Shown here in pieces: positions 8,217 through 14,200 of a DNA stretch of 14,217 nucleotides. Within the stretch, counting starts at the first letter, position 1, and every line of letters starts with the position of its first letter. Origin of the DNA: an uncultured Bacillaceae bacterium (GTDB lineage Bacteria > Bacillota > Bacilli > Bacillales > Caldibacillaceae); assembly GCA_937951955.1 (NCBI GenBank), contig CALGAD010000090.1, positions 1 to 14,217 of the forward strand, in the 5' to 3' direction. The notes beneath the pieces are model-generated. The model saw only the letters and a program-made list of their open reading frames with translations, was not told the DNA's origin and ran no database searches. The translations under genes and the position numbers were made by a program.

Positions 8217-8528
8217 CTATTCCGCCTGTTTCGCTTTTTTATGTTCAAGCCGTTCCAGCACCATTTCATACGCATCATTGCCATAATTCAAGCTCCGTTT
8301 GACGCGGGATATCGTCGCGGTGCTGGCGCCGGTTTTTTCTTCAATTTCATGATATTTATTCCCGTTCCGTAGAAGACGGGCAACTTCCAGTCGCTGGGAT
8401 AGTGCTTGAATCTCATTGACCGTACATAAATCATCAAAAAATTGATAGCATTCTTCTAATGTTTCCAGTGTTAAAATCGCTTCAAATAATTGATCCAGTT
8501 CCGGTCCTCGTAATTTATCGATTTGCAT
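8217..8528 (-). CDS. yerC: YerC/TrpR-related DNA-binding protein
   Basis: A small (103-residue) all-helical protein of the YerC/YecD family, related to the tryptophan repressor TrpR. The segment near 38-80 (NEIQALSQRLEVARLL, then YHEIEEKTGASTATISRVKRSL) is the family's helix-turn-helix, with GASTATISRVKR as recognition region. TrpR-like aporepressor ligand binding is not implied, and I do not know its target genes. The ATG is preceded by GGAGGG at 6 nt. It lies 45 nt after yerB with no terminator between, so the two are probably cotranscribed; a terminator follows it. Confidence 0.93.
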   Translation of the reverse strand: MQIDKLRGPELDQLFEAILTLETLEECYQFFDDLCTVNEIQALSQRLEVARLLRNGNKYHEIEEKTGASTATISRVKRSLNYGNDAYEMVLERLEHKKAKQAE

Positions 8529-8573
8529 GTAAGACCCTCCTTCAATTATTCGCTGGATCCCGTTCCCTTCCTT

Positions 8574-9599
8574 TTATATATCTTGCGAAACTTGGGTTAA
8601 ACTCGGAACAAAATTAATCCAGGTCTTTCCGGGAACGAGCGGTAATTCGCTACCGTTTGCATAAGGTGCAATGCGGCCGTCAATATTCTTCCATTCTACT
8701 TCTTGCAGTTTACCATTTTGTAAAAGATACGCTTTGCCACCGGATGTAATATCGACTTCGAGACGGCCGGCATCATCAATCGTCCGATGATTCGTTTCGA
8801 CAACGAGAATATTATCGATTAATATCGCCTCTTGCGATTCATAATCCGTCATCTTCTCGCCGCCCGAGTAGCGATAGTACCGTCCCAGGCTTGCATCATA
8901 TTCATAACGAACGAGAAAGCTGTTCGTTGAATAATCAATGGAAATTCCGGTTACGTCAGTCCCCGTAACTTCTTCGTCTTCCGTAAGAAAACGGAAGCTC
9001 GCCGGTGCTCCTTCGAGTGAAAAATTATTATCATTGGCACCTTTCACAACATTTTCATACGTAATGTATGAATTGTGCGGGGCTTTGCGGAAACTAGCCC
9101 TATTAAATAGCGTACCATCATAATATAATCCGTTCAACGAATCTACTATCCCTTGTTTAAGAATCAGCTCCTGTGCCCCCGGACTCCAGCCATGATGGAT
9201 ATAGATGGCATCGAGTCCCGCTGCCAGGTGAACGTAGTAATCCCGGGCACTGCGCACTGGACCGAATGTTTCCGGCATTTCACTTTGATAGATGGCAAGG
9301 AGTCTCGTCACGCCACCTTCTGCCAATACTTCATAGACGATATCTGCTTTATTTAATCCCGATTGGGGTCGTGCTTGCGGATGATTGTTAATCGTCACGG
9401 CTACAGCACGATGTTTCGGTTCTTCATCCGTTTCCATTCCTGTTAACGGATAGAAAAATTTCGGTTCCTCTTCAACAACAACTTCTTCTTCCTCGACCGG
9501 TTCTTCTGGCGTATCAACCGCTTCCTTTTTCGAACAGCCGAGGAAGAATACGAGCGAGAGCAATAAAAATGAAACTGCGATTGTTAACTTGGTTTTCAC
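8574..9599 (-). CDS. yerB: DUF3048 lipoprotein YerB
   Basis: A predicted secreted lipoprotein of the YerB (DUF3048) family with unknown biochemical role. The GTG-started N terminus MKTKLTIAVSFLLLSLVFFLGC has a basic start, a long hydrophobic core and a lipobox-like FLGC with Cys22 as the lipidation site; Phe at -3 is less usual than Leu. A Glu-rich linker (about 29-46) leads into the conserved domain, with PLTG, QARPQSGLNKADIVYE, GGVTRLLAIYQ, GPVRSARDYY and FRKAPHNSY; it ends at residue 341. The GTG at 9599 is preferred over an in-frame ATG 18 nt upstream because AGGGGTG lies 5 nt before it. No convincing promoter or terminator lies between yerA and yerB, so readthrough from yerA is possible. 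Confidence 0.92.
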   Translation of the reverse strand: MKTKLTIAVSFLLLSLVFFLGCSKKEAVDTPEEPVEEEEVVVEEEPKFFYPLTGMETDEEPKHRAVAVTINNHPQARPQSGLNKADIVYEVLAEGGVTRLLAIYQSEMPETFGPVRSARDYYVHLAAGLDAIYIHHGWSPGAQELILKQGIVDSLNGLYYDGTLFNRASFRKAPHNSYITYENVVKGANDNNFSLEGAPASFRFLTEDEEVTGTDVTGISIDYSTNSFLVRYEYDASLGRYYRYSGGEKMTDYESQEAILIDNILVVETNHRTIDDAGRLEVDITSGGKAYLLQNGKLQEVEWKNIDGRIAPYANGSELPLVPGKTWINFVPSLTQVSQDI

Positions 9600-9604
9600 A
9601 AAAA

Positions 9605-9611
9605 CACCCCT
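9605..9611 (-). promoter_or_regulatory. ribosome binding site that fixes the yerB GTG start
   Basis: AGGGGTG on the minus strand lies 5 nt upstream of GTG at 9599-9597. The ATG at 9617-9615 sits upstream of this motif and lacks a site of its own. Confidence 0.7.
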
Positions 9612-9715
9612 AGACATATTAGCTTTAGTAAAATAATATGATTGTTGCTTTATCTTTGTTTCCGACTGAGTCGTTGTTCATAAATATTGTAGTAAAAAAG
9701 CATCTCTTCATTATT

Positions 9716-11467
9716 TTAACGCATTACAGAAGGGAATAAAACCCTTTTTTTCTTCACTTCATAGACCCCGCTCGGTGTTACCCGCACATAAGGAAGATGG
9801 GTGGCGGTGAAAAACGATAGGGTATACAACGGATCGCGAAACGGGTAGCCCCGCTCTTGAAGCAGTTGGACAAGGCGTTTTTCTAATGGTATTAACTTCT
9901 CCAGCGCTTCTTTACTCATCTGCCCTAATAACGGCAGGGGCAGTTCAAATAATACTTTGTCTTCCTCGGCAATCACGATGCCACCGCCAAGTTCTTTCAT
10001 CCGCTGAAAAGCACGTAATAAATCACGCTTACTTTTCCCAATTAACAAAATATCCCCGCTCGCTGTAAAACTGGAAGCAAGACCATCTAAATTATTGGCA
10101 AATCCTTTAATGACACTGCTTACCCGCCATTTCCCCTCCCGGTCGACTAATATGAAGAAACATTCATCCCGACCTTCGGGAATCTTTTCAATCGACATGT
10201 CGAGATTCGGCGAGTACGGTTTTGTAATCACGGTATTTTCCAGCTGAATTCCGAAGGGAATCGATATCGATAAATCATCAACGGTTAATTCCCAGTTTAG
10301 ATCCAATGATTGAAAGCCGAATTTTTCCCAATCTATCATATCCCGCTCATAATGATATATAGGTTTATGATCCTTTTTTACCCACTGCCCCTTCGCTAAT
10401 ACGGAGTGTGGATATGGGTTATTTTCATCTTGAATAAAATTAATATCCGCCACCCGGCCCGTGCCAATGTGACCGTGAATATGATCGAGTTGAAAATATC
10501 GCGCCGGATTTAACGTCGCCATTAAATAAGCATCCATCGCCGGCACACCGTGTTTGATCGCAATTTCGATAAGTGGTGCCATGACCCCTTTTTCATAAAA
10601 GGCAGGTGTTGACCCATCAGTCGTCAACATGAGATATTCGTACGTATCAAGCCCCATTGCCTGTAAATCGGTTAACAGGCGCGGTAAATCAGGGCGAATT
10701 GAAGAATGGCGTAAACTGACCATATAGCCTTGCATGAGACGCCGCATCACTTCTTCGCCATTGATCGCTTCATGGTCACTGTCGGCCCCGAGCAATTTTA
10801 ACTTCGCCAATGTTTTCTCACTTGCGCCGGGAAAATGTCCTTCCACCTTTTTATTTAATCGTTTCGTCTCTTGAATCCAGTGAAGCATTAAATCATCGCC
10901 ATCAAGAAGGCGTGGCCACGCGGTCAGTTCGCCTGCTTGCAGCACCGTTTCTTCATGAATCCACCATTGAAACGATTGATTGGAGAACACTTCCTCTTCT
11001 TTTGGTAGCTCTGTCTGGCTATCGACGCGGCACCACCAGTACATATTTACGGGGATCTTCTGTAATTCTTTTATAAATGTAAACGCTTCCTTTTTTGATA
11101 ATAAAAAAGCGAGCTGCAAATTATCGTTAATTAATGTCGTCGTCCCCGACAGTGATGCATATTGCGCAAAGGAGAGGGGATTATATAGTTGAGCCGGGTG
11201 GGCATGGGGCTCGATATAACCGGGTACTAATAGCTGCCCCTCGCAATCTACGATCTCGCAAGCATCATCCACATATTCCGGCAGTTGTTGCCCTGTATAT
11301 ACGATGCGATCTTGATATATCCAAACATGTCCCTTTATCCATTTTTTCAGTATTCCATTTAAATACGTTGCATTTTTTAAGAGTATTGTTGGCGAACGCT
11401 TTCCATCGAGCACTTCAACATGATGACGGATTTGCCGGTTGCGCCACCGATATTGATTTTCAAACAC
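9716..11467 (-). CDS. yerA: adenine deaminase-like amidohydrolase YerA
   Basis: A member of the adenine deaminase branch of the amidohydrolase superfamily, 583 residues, the usual length. Adenine deaminase converts adenine to hypoxanthine plus ammonia for purine salvage. Metal and catalytic positions expected for the fold are visible: HAH (88-90), Glu180 in GELTAWP, His211 in GHFPG, His232 in DHEA, and Asp284 in LTTDGS. The C-terminal part (about 395-583) matches the extra domain specific to adenine deaminases. Several surrounding motifs differ from those of characterised enzymes (for example LRHSS at 252-256 and TDGS instead of TDD), so the substrate is not certain. The start is GTG at 11467 with GAGGA upstream. 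Finding it near pbuG fits a salvage role. Confidence 0.85.
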   Translation of the reverse strand: MFENQYRWRNRQIRHHVEVLDGKRSPTILLKNATYLNGILKKWIKGHVWIYQDRIVYTGQQLPEYVDDACEIVDCEGQLLVPGYIEPHAHPAQLYNPLSFAQYASLSGTTTLINDNLQLAFLLSKKEAFTFIKELQKIPVNMYWWCRVDSQTELPKEEEVFSNQSFQWWIHEETVLQAGELTAWPRLLDGDDLMLHWIQETKRLNKKVEGHFPGASEKTLAKLKLLGADSDHEAINGEEVMRRLMQGYMVSLRHSSIRPDLPRLLTDLQAMGLDTYEYLMLTTDGSTPAFYEKGVMAPLIEIAIKHGVPAMDAYLMATLNPARYFQLDHIHGHIGTGRVADINFIQDENNPYPHSVLAKGQWVKKDHKPIYHYERDMIDWEKFGFQSLDLNWELTVDDLSISIPFGIQLENTVITKPYSPNLDMSIEKIPEGRDECFFILVDREGKWRVSSVIKGFANNLDGLASSFTASGDILLIGKSKRDLLRAFQRMKELGGGIVIAEEDKVLFELPLPLLGQMSKEALEKLIPLEKRLVQLLQERGYPFRDPLYTLSFFTATHLPYVRVTPSGVYEVKKKRVLFPSVMR

Positions 11468-11507
11468 ATGGAATCATCCTCTATTCATCTGATTTTTCAT
11501 TACCCAT

Positions 11508-11516
11508 ATTCTAACA
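11508..11516 (-). promoter_or_regulatory. candidate extended -10 promoter of yerA
   Basis: Minus strand TGTTAGAAT: TG, one base, then TAGAAT (complement of 11508-11513), 41 bp upstream of the yerA GTG. No good -35 is present. The AT-rich setting makes a chance match possible. Confidence 0.4.
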
Positions 11517-11574
11517 TATTTTATGTTTTAAAGCATTAAACAAATTAACTTTTGTGGGAATTGGAGGAATTTTT

Positions 11575-11883
11575 ATGAAACTCACACGGAACATCGGATT
11601 AATCCATGCGTTATTCCGGATCACAATCGGCCTGTTTCTTTTGGGCTGGAGCACCGCCCGACTGGCCAAATATCCCCGGAAAACTTTCTATTTATTCTTC
11701 ACCTTTATGGGCGCGATGAAAACCGGCGAAGGACTCTTACACTACTCGCTCATGAAAGACCTGGCGCAAAGTTTTGCCTCCGAAGAGGACAAACCGCAAC
11801 TGAAAAAAATTATCGATATCATGGTTCCAGAGGAGGAAGAAACCGCAGAAGACCCGGCTGAAAGTCCGAAAACAGACATATAA
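11575..11883 (+). CDS. DUF2892 small membrane protein
   Basis: A 102-residue protein resembling the DUF2892 (YgaP transmembrane-like) family: it opens with MKLTRNIGLIHALFRITIGL, matching the family pattern of Asn-x-Gly near the N terminus, then Arg-x-x-x-Gly. Two hydrophobic segments (about 8-28 and 36-54) suggest a two-span hairpin. The tail (about 65-102) is highly charged, with a run of Glu, and is probably cytosolic. Function is unknown. The ATG at 11575 has GGAGG 7 nt upstream; seven further in-frame codons upstream are ignored. It is the only plus-strand gene here, divergent from yerA and convergent with yebG. It occupies the interval where B. subtilis carries the pur operon. Confidence 0.75.
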   Translation: MKLTRNIGLIHALFRITIGLFLLGWSTARLAKYPRKTFYLFFTFMGAMKTGEGLLHYSLMKDLAQSFASEEDKPQLKKIIDIMVPEEEETAEDPAESPKTDI

Positions 11884-11885
11884 AA

Positions 11886-11911
11886 CGGGTGCAGCTTTCA
11901 AGCTGTACCCG
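11886..11911. terminator. shared hairpin between convergent DUF2892 gene and yebG
   Basis: A 12-bp nearly perfect stem (11886-11897 with 11900-11911; one G-U pair) directly after the DUF2892 stop and just past the yebG stop. On the minus strand it is followed by TTTTATAT, so it should end yebG transcription. The plus-strand trailer (CATGTTATTGTTTG) is T-poor, so it is weaker for the DUF2892 gene. Confidence 0.75.
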
Positions 11912-11915
11912 CATG

Positions 11916-12122
11916 TTATTGTTTGAGGCGACCTTCAAAGACAATCTCACTTTTTACCGGTTCATAATTTTTCTCACCATCCGGCCCGATCACTTCCCGA
12001 AATACCGGCGTTTGCATTTTCCTAACCGGTTCATACCCTTCTTCTTCCATTCGTTTTAAAATAGTGGCGACCGTTTCACCTTCCGTAACGGGAAACAGGC
12101 GCTTCTTCGGCTTTTTCTTCAT
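11916..12122 (-). CDS. yebG: NETI motif-containing protein YebG
   Basis: A 68-residue basic protein of the NETI family (YebG in B. subtilis), function unknown. The family signature is visible as FPVTEGETVATILKRMEEEGY (about 10-30; the NETI tetrapeptide appears as GETV), then PVRKMQTPVFREV and a C-terminal KSEIVFEGRLK. The ATG at 12122 has GAGGTG 5 nt upstream; a GTG four codons earlier lies before that site and is rejected. It has its own promoter (12173-12200) and a terminator hairpin shared with the convergent neighbour. In B. subtilis yebG follows pbuG and precedes purE; here pbuG is still its upstream neighbour but purE is absent downstream. Confidence 0.88.
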   Translation of the reverse strand: MKKKPKKRLFPVTEGETVATILKRMEEEGYEPVRKMQTPVFREVIGPDGEKNYEPVKSEIVFEGRLKQ

Positions 12123-12172
12123 ATTCCACCTCACGACATCGTTACTAATTCTTATCTTTTCCCGGGAACATC

Positions 12173-12200
12173 ATTTTACTATCATTTTCGTTATTTTCAA
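12173..12200 (-). promoter_or_regulatory. SigA-type promoter of yebG
   Basis: -35 TTGAAA (complement of 12195-12200) and -10 TAAAAT (complement of 12173-12178), separated by 16 bp, about 50 bp upstream of the yebG start. It lies after the pbuG terminator. Confidence 0.6.
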
Positions 12201-12241
12201 AGTAACAAAACATGAAAGATTGTAAGTGCGGCCACTTATGC

Positions 12242-12279
12242 AAAAAAAAAAAGCTGCCCAAAAATTTGAGACAGCTTTT
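12242..12279 (-). terminator. intrinsic terminator of pbuG
   Basis: An 8-bp stem AAAAGCTG/CAGCTTTT (12249-12256 with 12272-12279) is followed on the minus strand by a run of eleven T. It begins about 20 nt past the pbuG stop codon. Confidence 0.92.
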
Positions 12280-12299
12280 CACGAGATCGTATCTATTTA

Positions 12300-13592
12300 T
12301 TATAAGAAGACAAAGTAGAGGGCAAAGCAAACAGCCAGAATCCACATGATCGGATGCACTTCTTTGGCGCGACCTTTTACAGCTAATGTAATCGGGTAGA
12401 AGATAAAGCCGATGGCCATTCCCGATGCGATGCTGCCGGTTAACGGCATCATAAGGGCGGTAAAGAAGGCCGGTACAGCAATTTCAAATTGATCCCAGTT
12501 AATATTTTTCAACTGCACGGCCATCATGACACCGACGAGGATTAAAGCCGGGGCCGTAACCGCTGAAGTGACAATGCTGAGTAACGGTGAGAAGAATAAT
12601 GCCAATAAGAAACAAATTGCTGTAACGACTGCCGTGAATCCGGATTTACCGCCAGCAGCAACACCTGCTGTAGATTCCACATAGGATGTGGTACTTGTCG
12701 TTCCTAAAATCGCACCGATGACCGTACCGGATGAGTCGGATGCTAAGGCCCGGCCGGCGCGAGGGAGTTTTCCATCTTTCATAATTCCTGCTTCACTGGC
12801 AACTGCAACGAGAGTACCAGCCGTATCAAAGAAGTCAACGAACATGAATGATAAAATCACGATCAATAAATCCGGTGTGAAAATTTGATTCAGATGAAGC
12901 ACCGATTGTCCGAAGGTGGACTCAATGCTCGGCGGAATGCTGATAATACTTGTCGGTAAATCGATTAAACCGAAGATCATACCGACAACCGCCGTAATCA
13001 CCATGCCGTAGAAAATACCGGCTTTAAAGCCTAATGTTAACAAGATGACGGAGACGAATAAACCGAAAATAGCGAGTAAAACATTCGGATCCATTAAATT
13101 ACCAAGCGTAACGGCCGTGTCCGGGTTCGCTACAACAATTTGAGCGTTTTTCAAACCGATAAAGGCCACGAACATACCGATCCCGGCACTAACGGCTAAT
13201 TTTAAATCATCAGGAATCGCATTAATAACGAGTTCACGAATTTTCGTTAAGGTTAAAAGAACTAAGATGATACCGGATAATAAAACACCTGCTAAAGCAA
13301 CTTGCCATTCAACACCTAATCCGATAACGACACCAAAGGTGAAGAATGTGTTTAATCCCATACCGGGAGCTAATGCGACAGGATACTTTGCAACAAGTCC
13401 CATCACTAATGTACCTAAAGCAGCTGCTAAAGCTGTTGCGGTAAAGACCGCACCTTTATCCATTCCTGCATTCGATAAAATGTCCGGGTTAACGAATAAA
13501 ATGTAGGCCATGGCCAGAAAAGTCGTGACACCGGCGATAATTTCCGTTTTAAAATCCGTACCTAATTGGTCAAACTCAAAATATTTTTTCAT
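12300..13592 (-). CDS. pbuG: hypoxanthine/guanine permease PbuG (AzgA-type)
   Basis: Integral membrane transporter of the AzgA-like branch of nucleobase permeases, importing guanine and hypoxanthine by proton symport. At 430 residues it has the usual length, and a dozen or more hydrophobic segments cover most of it. Family stretches visible are TTFLAMAYILFVNP near the N terminus, ALAPGMGLNTFF, FVDFFDTAGTLVAV and GTTSTTSYVESTAG (substrate-site half-helices in this fold). The ATG at 13592 (MKKYFEFDQLGTDFKTE) has AGGAGAGG at 8 nt. A 37-codon in-frame upstream extension is rejected because it would be read out of the leader hairpins, including the terminator. Control is double: PurR-type boxes upstream of the promoter and a guanine riboswitch in the leader. 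Confidence 0.97.
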   Translation of the reverse strand: MKKYFEFDQLGTDFKTEIIAGVTTFLAMAYILFVNPDILSNAGMDKGAVFTATALAAALGTLVMGLVAKYPVALAPGMGLNTFFTFGVVIGLGVEWQVALAGVLLSGIILVLLTLTKIRELVINAIPDDLKLAVSAGIGMFVAFIGLKNAQIVVANPDTAVTLGNLMDPNVLLAIFGLFVSVILLTLGFKAGIFYGMVITAVVGMIFGLIDLPTSIISIPPSIESTFGQSVLHLNQIFTPDLLIVILSFMFVDFFDTAGTLVAVASEAGIMKDGKLPRAGRALASDSSGTVIGAILGTTSTTSYVESTAGVAAGGKSGFTAVVTAICFLLALFFSPLLSIVTSAVTAPALILVGVMMAVQLKNINWDQFEIAVPAFFTALMMPLTGSIASGMAIGFIFYPITLAVKGRAKEVHPIMWILAVCFALYFVFL

Positions 13593-13623
13593 TCCCCTTA
13601 CCTCTCCTAAAAAGTTTTTTACT

Positions 13624-13651
13624 CTTTTTGGTAGTCTGCTAGACCAAAAAG
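13624..13651 (-). promoter_or_regulatory. second leader hairpin between riboswitch terminator and pbuG start
   Basis: A 9-bp perfect inverted repeat CTTTTTGGT/ACCAAAAAG (13624-13632 with 13643-13651) just after the terminator T-tract. A further CTTTTT (13609-13614 complement), adjacent to the AGGAGAGG ribosome binding site, could compete for the AAAAAG arm. Role unknown. Confidence 0.5.
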
Positions 13652-13655
13652 AACG

Positions 13656-13679
13656 AAAAAAGGCTCCGCATACCGGAGC
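13656..13679 (-). terminator. riboswitch-controlled intrinsic terminator upstream of pbuG
   Basis: A GC-rich 6-bp stem GCTCCG/CGGAGC (13663-13668 with 13674-13679) with a 5-nt loop is followed on the minus strand by TTTTTT (complement of 13656-13661). It lies about 60 nt downstream of the aptamer and 64 nt before the pbuG ATG, the position of an expression platform that ends transcription when guanine is bound. Confidence 0.88.
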
Positions 13680-13701
13680 TTGACGAAAGGATCGGGAAAT
13701 C

Positions 13702-13726
13702 AAAGGAAACCCATGGTATTTCCTTT
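13702..13726 (-). promoter_or_regulatory. hairpin between aptamer and terminator
   Basis: An 8-bp perfect stem AAAGGAAA/TTTCCTTT (13702-13709 with 13719-13726) with a 9-nt loop in the expression platform. It may act as a spacer or pausing element; no further role can be read. Confidence 0.5.
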
Positions 13727-13740
13727 AAAAACCGAATAAC

Positions 13741-13811
13741 CTCTCGTAGTCAAGCTATTTACGGTAGCTTGGTAGAAACTTTTGGGCCATATTCCCAAAA
13801 TTATACAAGAA
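13741..13811 (-). promoter_or_regulatory. guanine-class purine riboswitch aptamer
   Basis: Minus-strand RNA matches the purine aptamer. P1 is UUCUUGUA (13804-13811) with UACGAGAG (13741-13748). P2 is UUUUGGG/CCCAAAA with loop AAUAUGG. The J2/3 sequence is AGUUUCUACC. P3 is CAAGCUA/UAGCUUG with loop CCGUAAA. The loops carry the conserved bases for the L2-L3 kissing contact. The ligand-pairing base in GACUAC is C (position 13749), the guanine/hypoxanthine class; adenine riboswitches have U. Together with the downstream terminator it should be an OFF switch for pbuG. Confidence 0.95.
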
Positions 13812-13840
13812 CCAATATACAATTATTGATTACGTGATTA

Positions 13841-13869
13841 ATATTAACAGGAATTTTTGAGAACGTCAA
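13841..13869 (-). promoter_or_regulatory. SigA promoter of pbuG
   Basis: -35 TTGACG (complement of 13864-13869), a 17-bp spacer and -10 TAATAT (complement of 13841-13846). Transcription would begin near 13834, about 23 nt upstream of aptamer helix P1, giving a leader of roughly 240 nt. Confidence 0.8.
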
Positions 13870-13873
13870 CTGA

Positions 13874-13918
13874 AAAACCGAATATTTTTTGATATTAAAA
13901 ATGTAAACGTTCGTATTT
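13874..13918. promoter_or_regulatory. PurR operator: two inverted PurBoxes upstream of pbuG
   Basis: Two 14-bp boxes, AAAACCGAATATTT (13874-13887, central CGAA at 13879-13882) and AAACGTTCGTATTT (13905-13918, central TTCG at 13910-13913), lie in inverted orientation with a 17-bp gap. This matches the known B. subtilis PurR pattern of paired boxes with CGAA centres separated by 16-17 bp. They lie just upstream of the -35 element, so PurR would repress pbuG when PRPP is low. Confidence 0.78.
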
Positions 13919-13995
13919 TGTTAAACTATAATTGTAACCGCTTTAAGTATTTGCAATAAATAGAAAAAAACCGGAACTTTTTAATGTTCTCACAA

Positions 13996-14033
13996 CCCAT
14001 TGCTTATTTTTCCTCTTTAGCTTTAGCAATGGG
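13996..14033. other. inverted repeat beside the 21-bp array
   Basis: A 9-bp perfect inverted repeat CCCATTGCT (13996-14004) / AGCAATGGG (14025-14033) with a 20-nt loop, ending 7 bp before the first core of the right array. No T-tract follows on the minus strand. It may cap the array or be an unrelated structure. Apart from it, the stretch 13919-14040 shows nothing recognisable. Confidence 0.5.
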
Positions 14034-14040
14034 CCTGCGG

Positions 14041-14200
14041 GATTTGGGTAAATGTTTGCCTGATTCGGGTAAATTCAGCCATGATTTGAGTAAATCTCCC
14101 CGGAATTTGAGTAAATTGCTTCGCTATTTGGGTAAATCCATTCTTTATTTGGGTATTTTCCTTTCTGATTTGAGCAATTTGAACCCAGATTTGGGTAAAT
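14041..14200. repeat. 21-bp tandem dyad repeat, right array (8 units)
   Basis: Eight 13-bp cores start at 14041, 14062, 14083, 14104, 14125, 14146, 14167 and 14188, exactly 21 bp apart with no indel. The consensus is GATTTGRGTAAAT. The 8-bp spacers are unrelated to each other. The best units form a dyad, GATTT-GAGT-AAATC or GATTT-GGGT-AAATC. All units point the same way. Being a multiple of three, the period repeats in every frame: the plus strand reads Asp-Leu-Gly-Lys heptads, the minus strand Phe-Thr-Gln-Ile heptads (open 14205-14023 and on to the window edge). No ribosome binding site is visible for either, so I annotate it as a repeat, not a gene. Confidence 0.92.

Noticed and set aside
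9663..9673. 11-bp palindrome CGACT-G-AGTCG between yerA and yerB as a terminator
   Set aside because: The one-base centre cannot form a hairpin loop without opening the stem, and no T-tract follows on the minus strand.
12145..12345. 66-codon minus-strand open frame between yebG and pbuG
   Set aside because: It crosses the pbuG terminator and the pbuG 3' end, contains a poly-Phe run from the T-tract, and has no ribosome binding site.
13593..13703. 37-codon N-terminal extension of PbuG
   Set aside because: It would translate leader hairpins including the terminator. The downstream ATG has a strong ribosome binding site and a family-like N terminus.
13903..13916. cre site TGTAAACGTTCGTA upstream of pbuG
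   Set aside because: The match breaks in the second half site and it overlaps a better explained PurBox.
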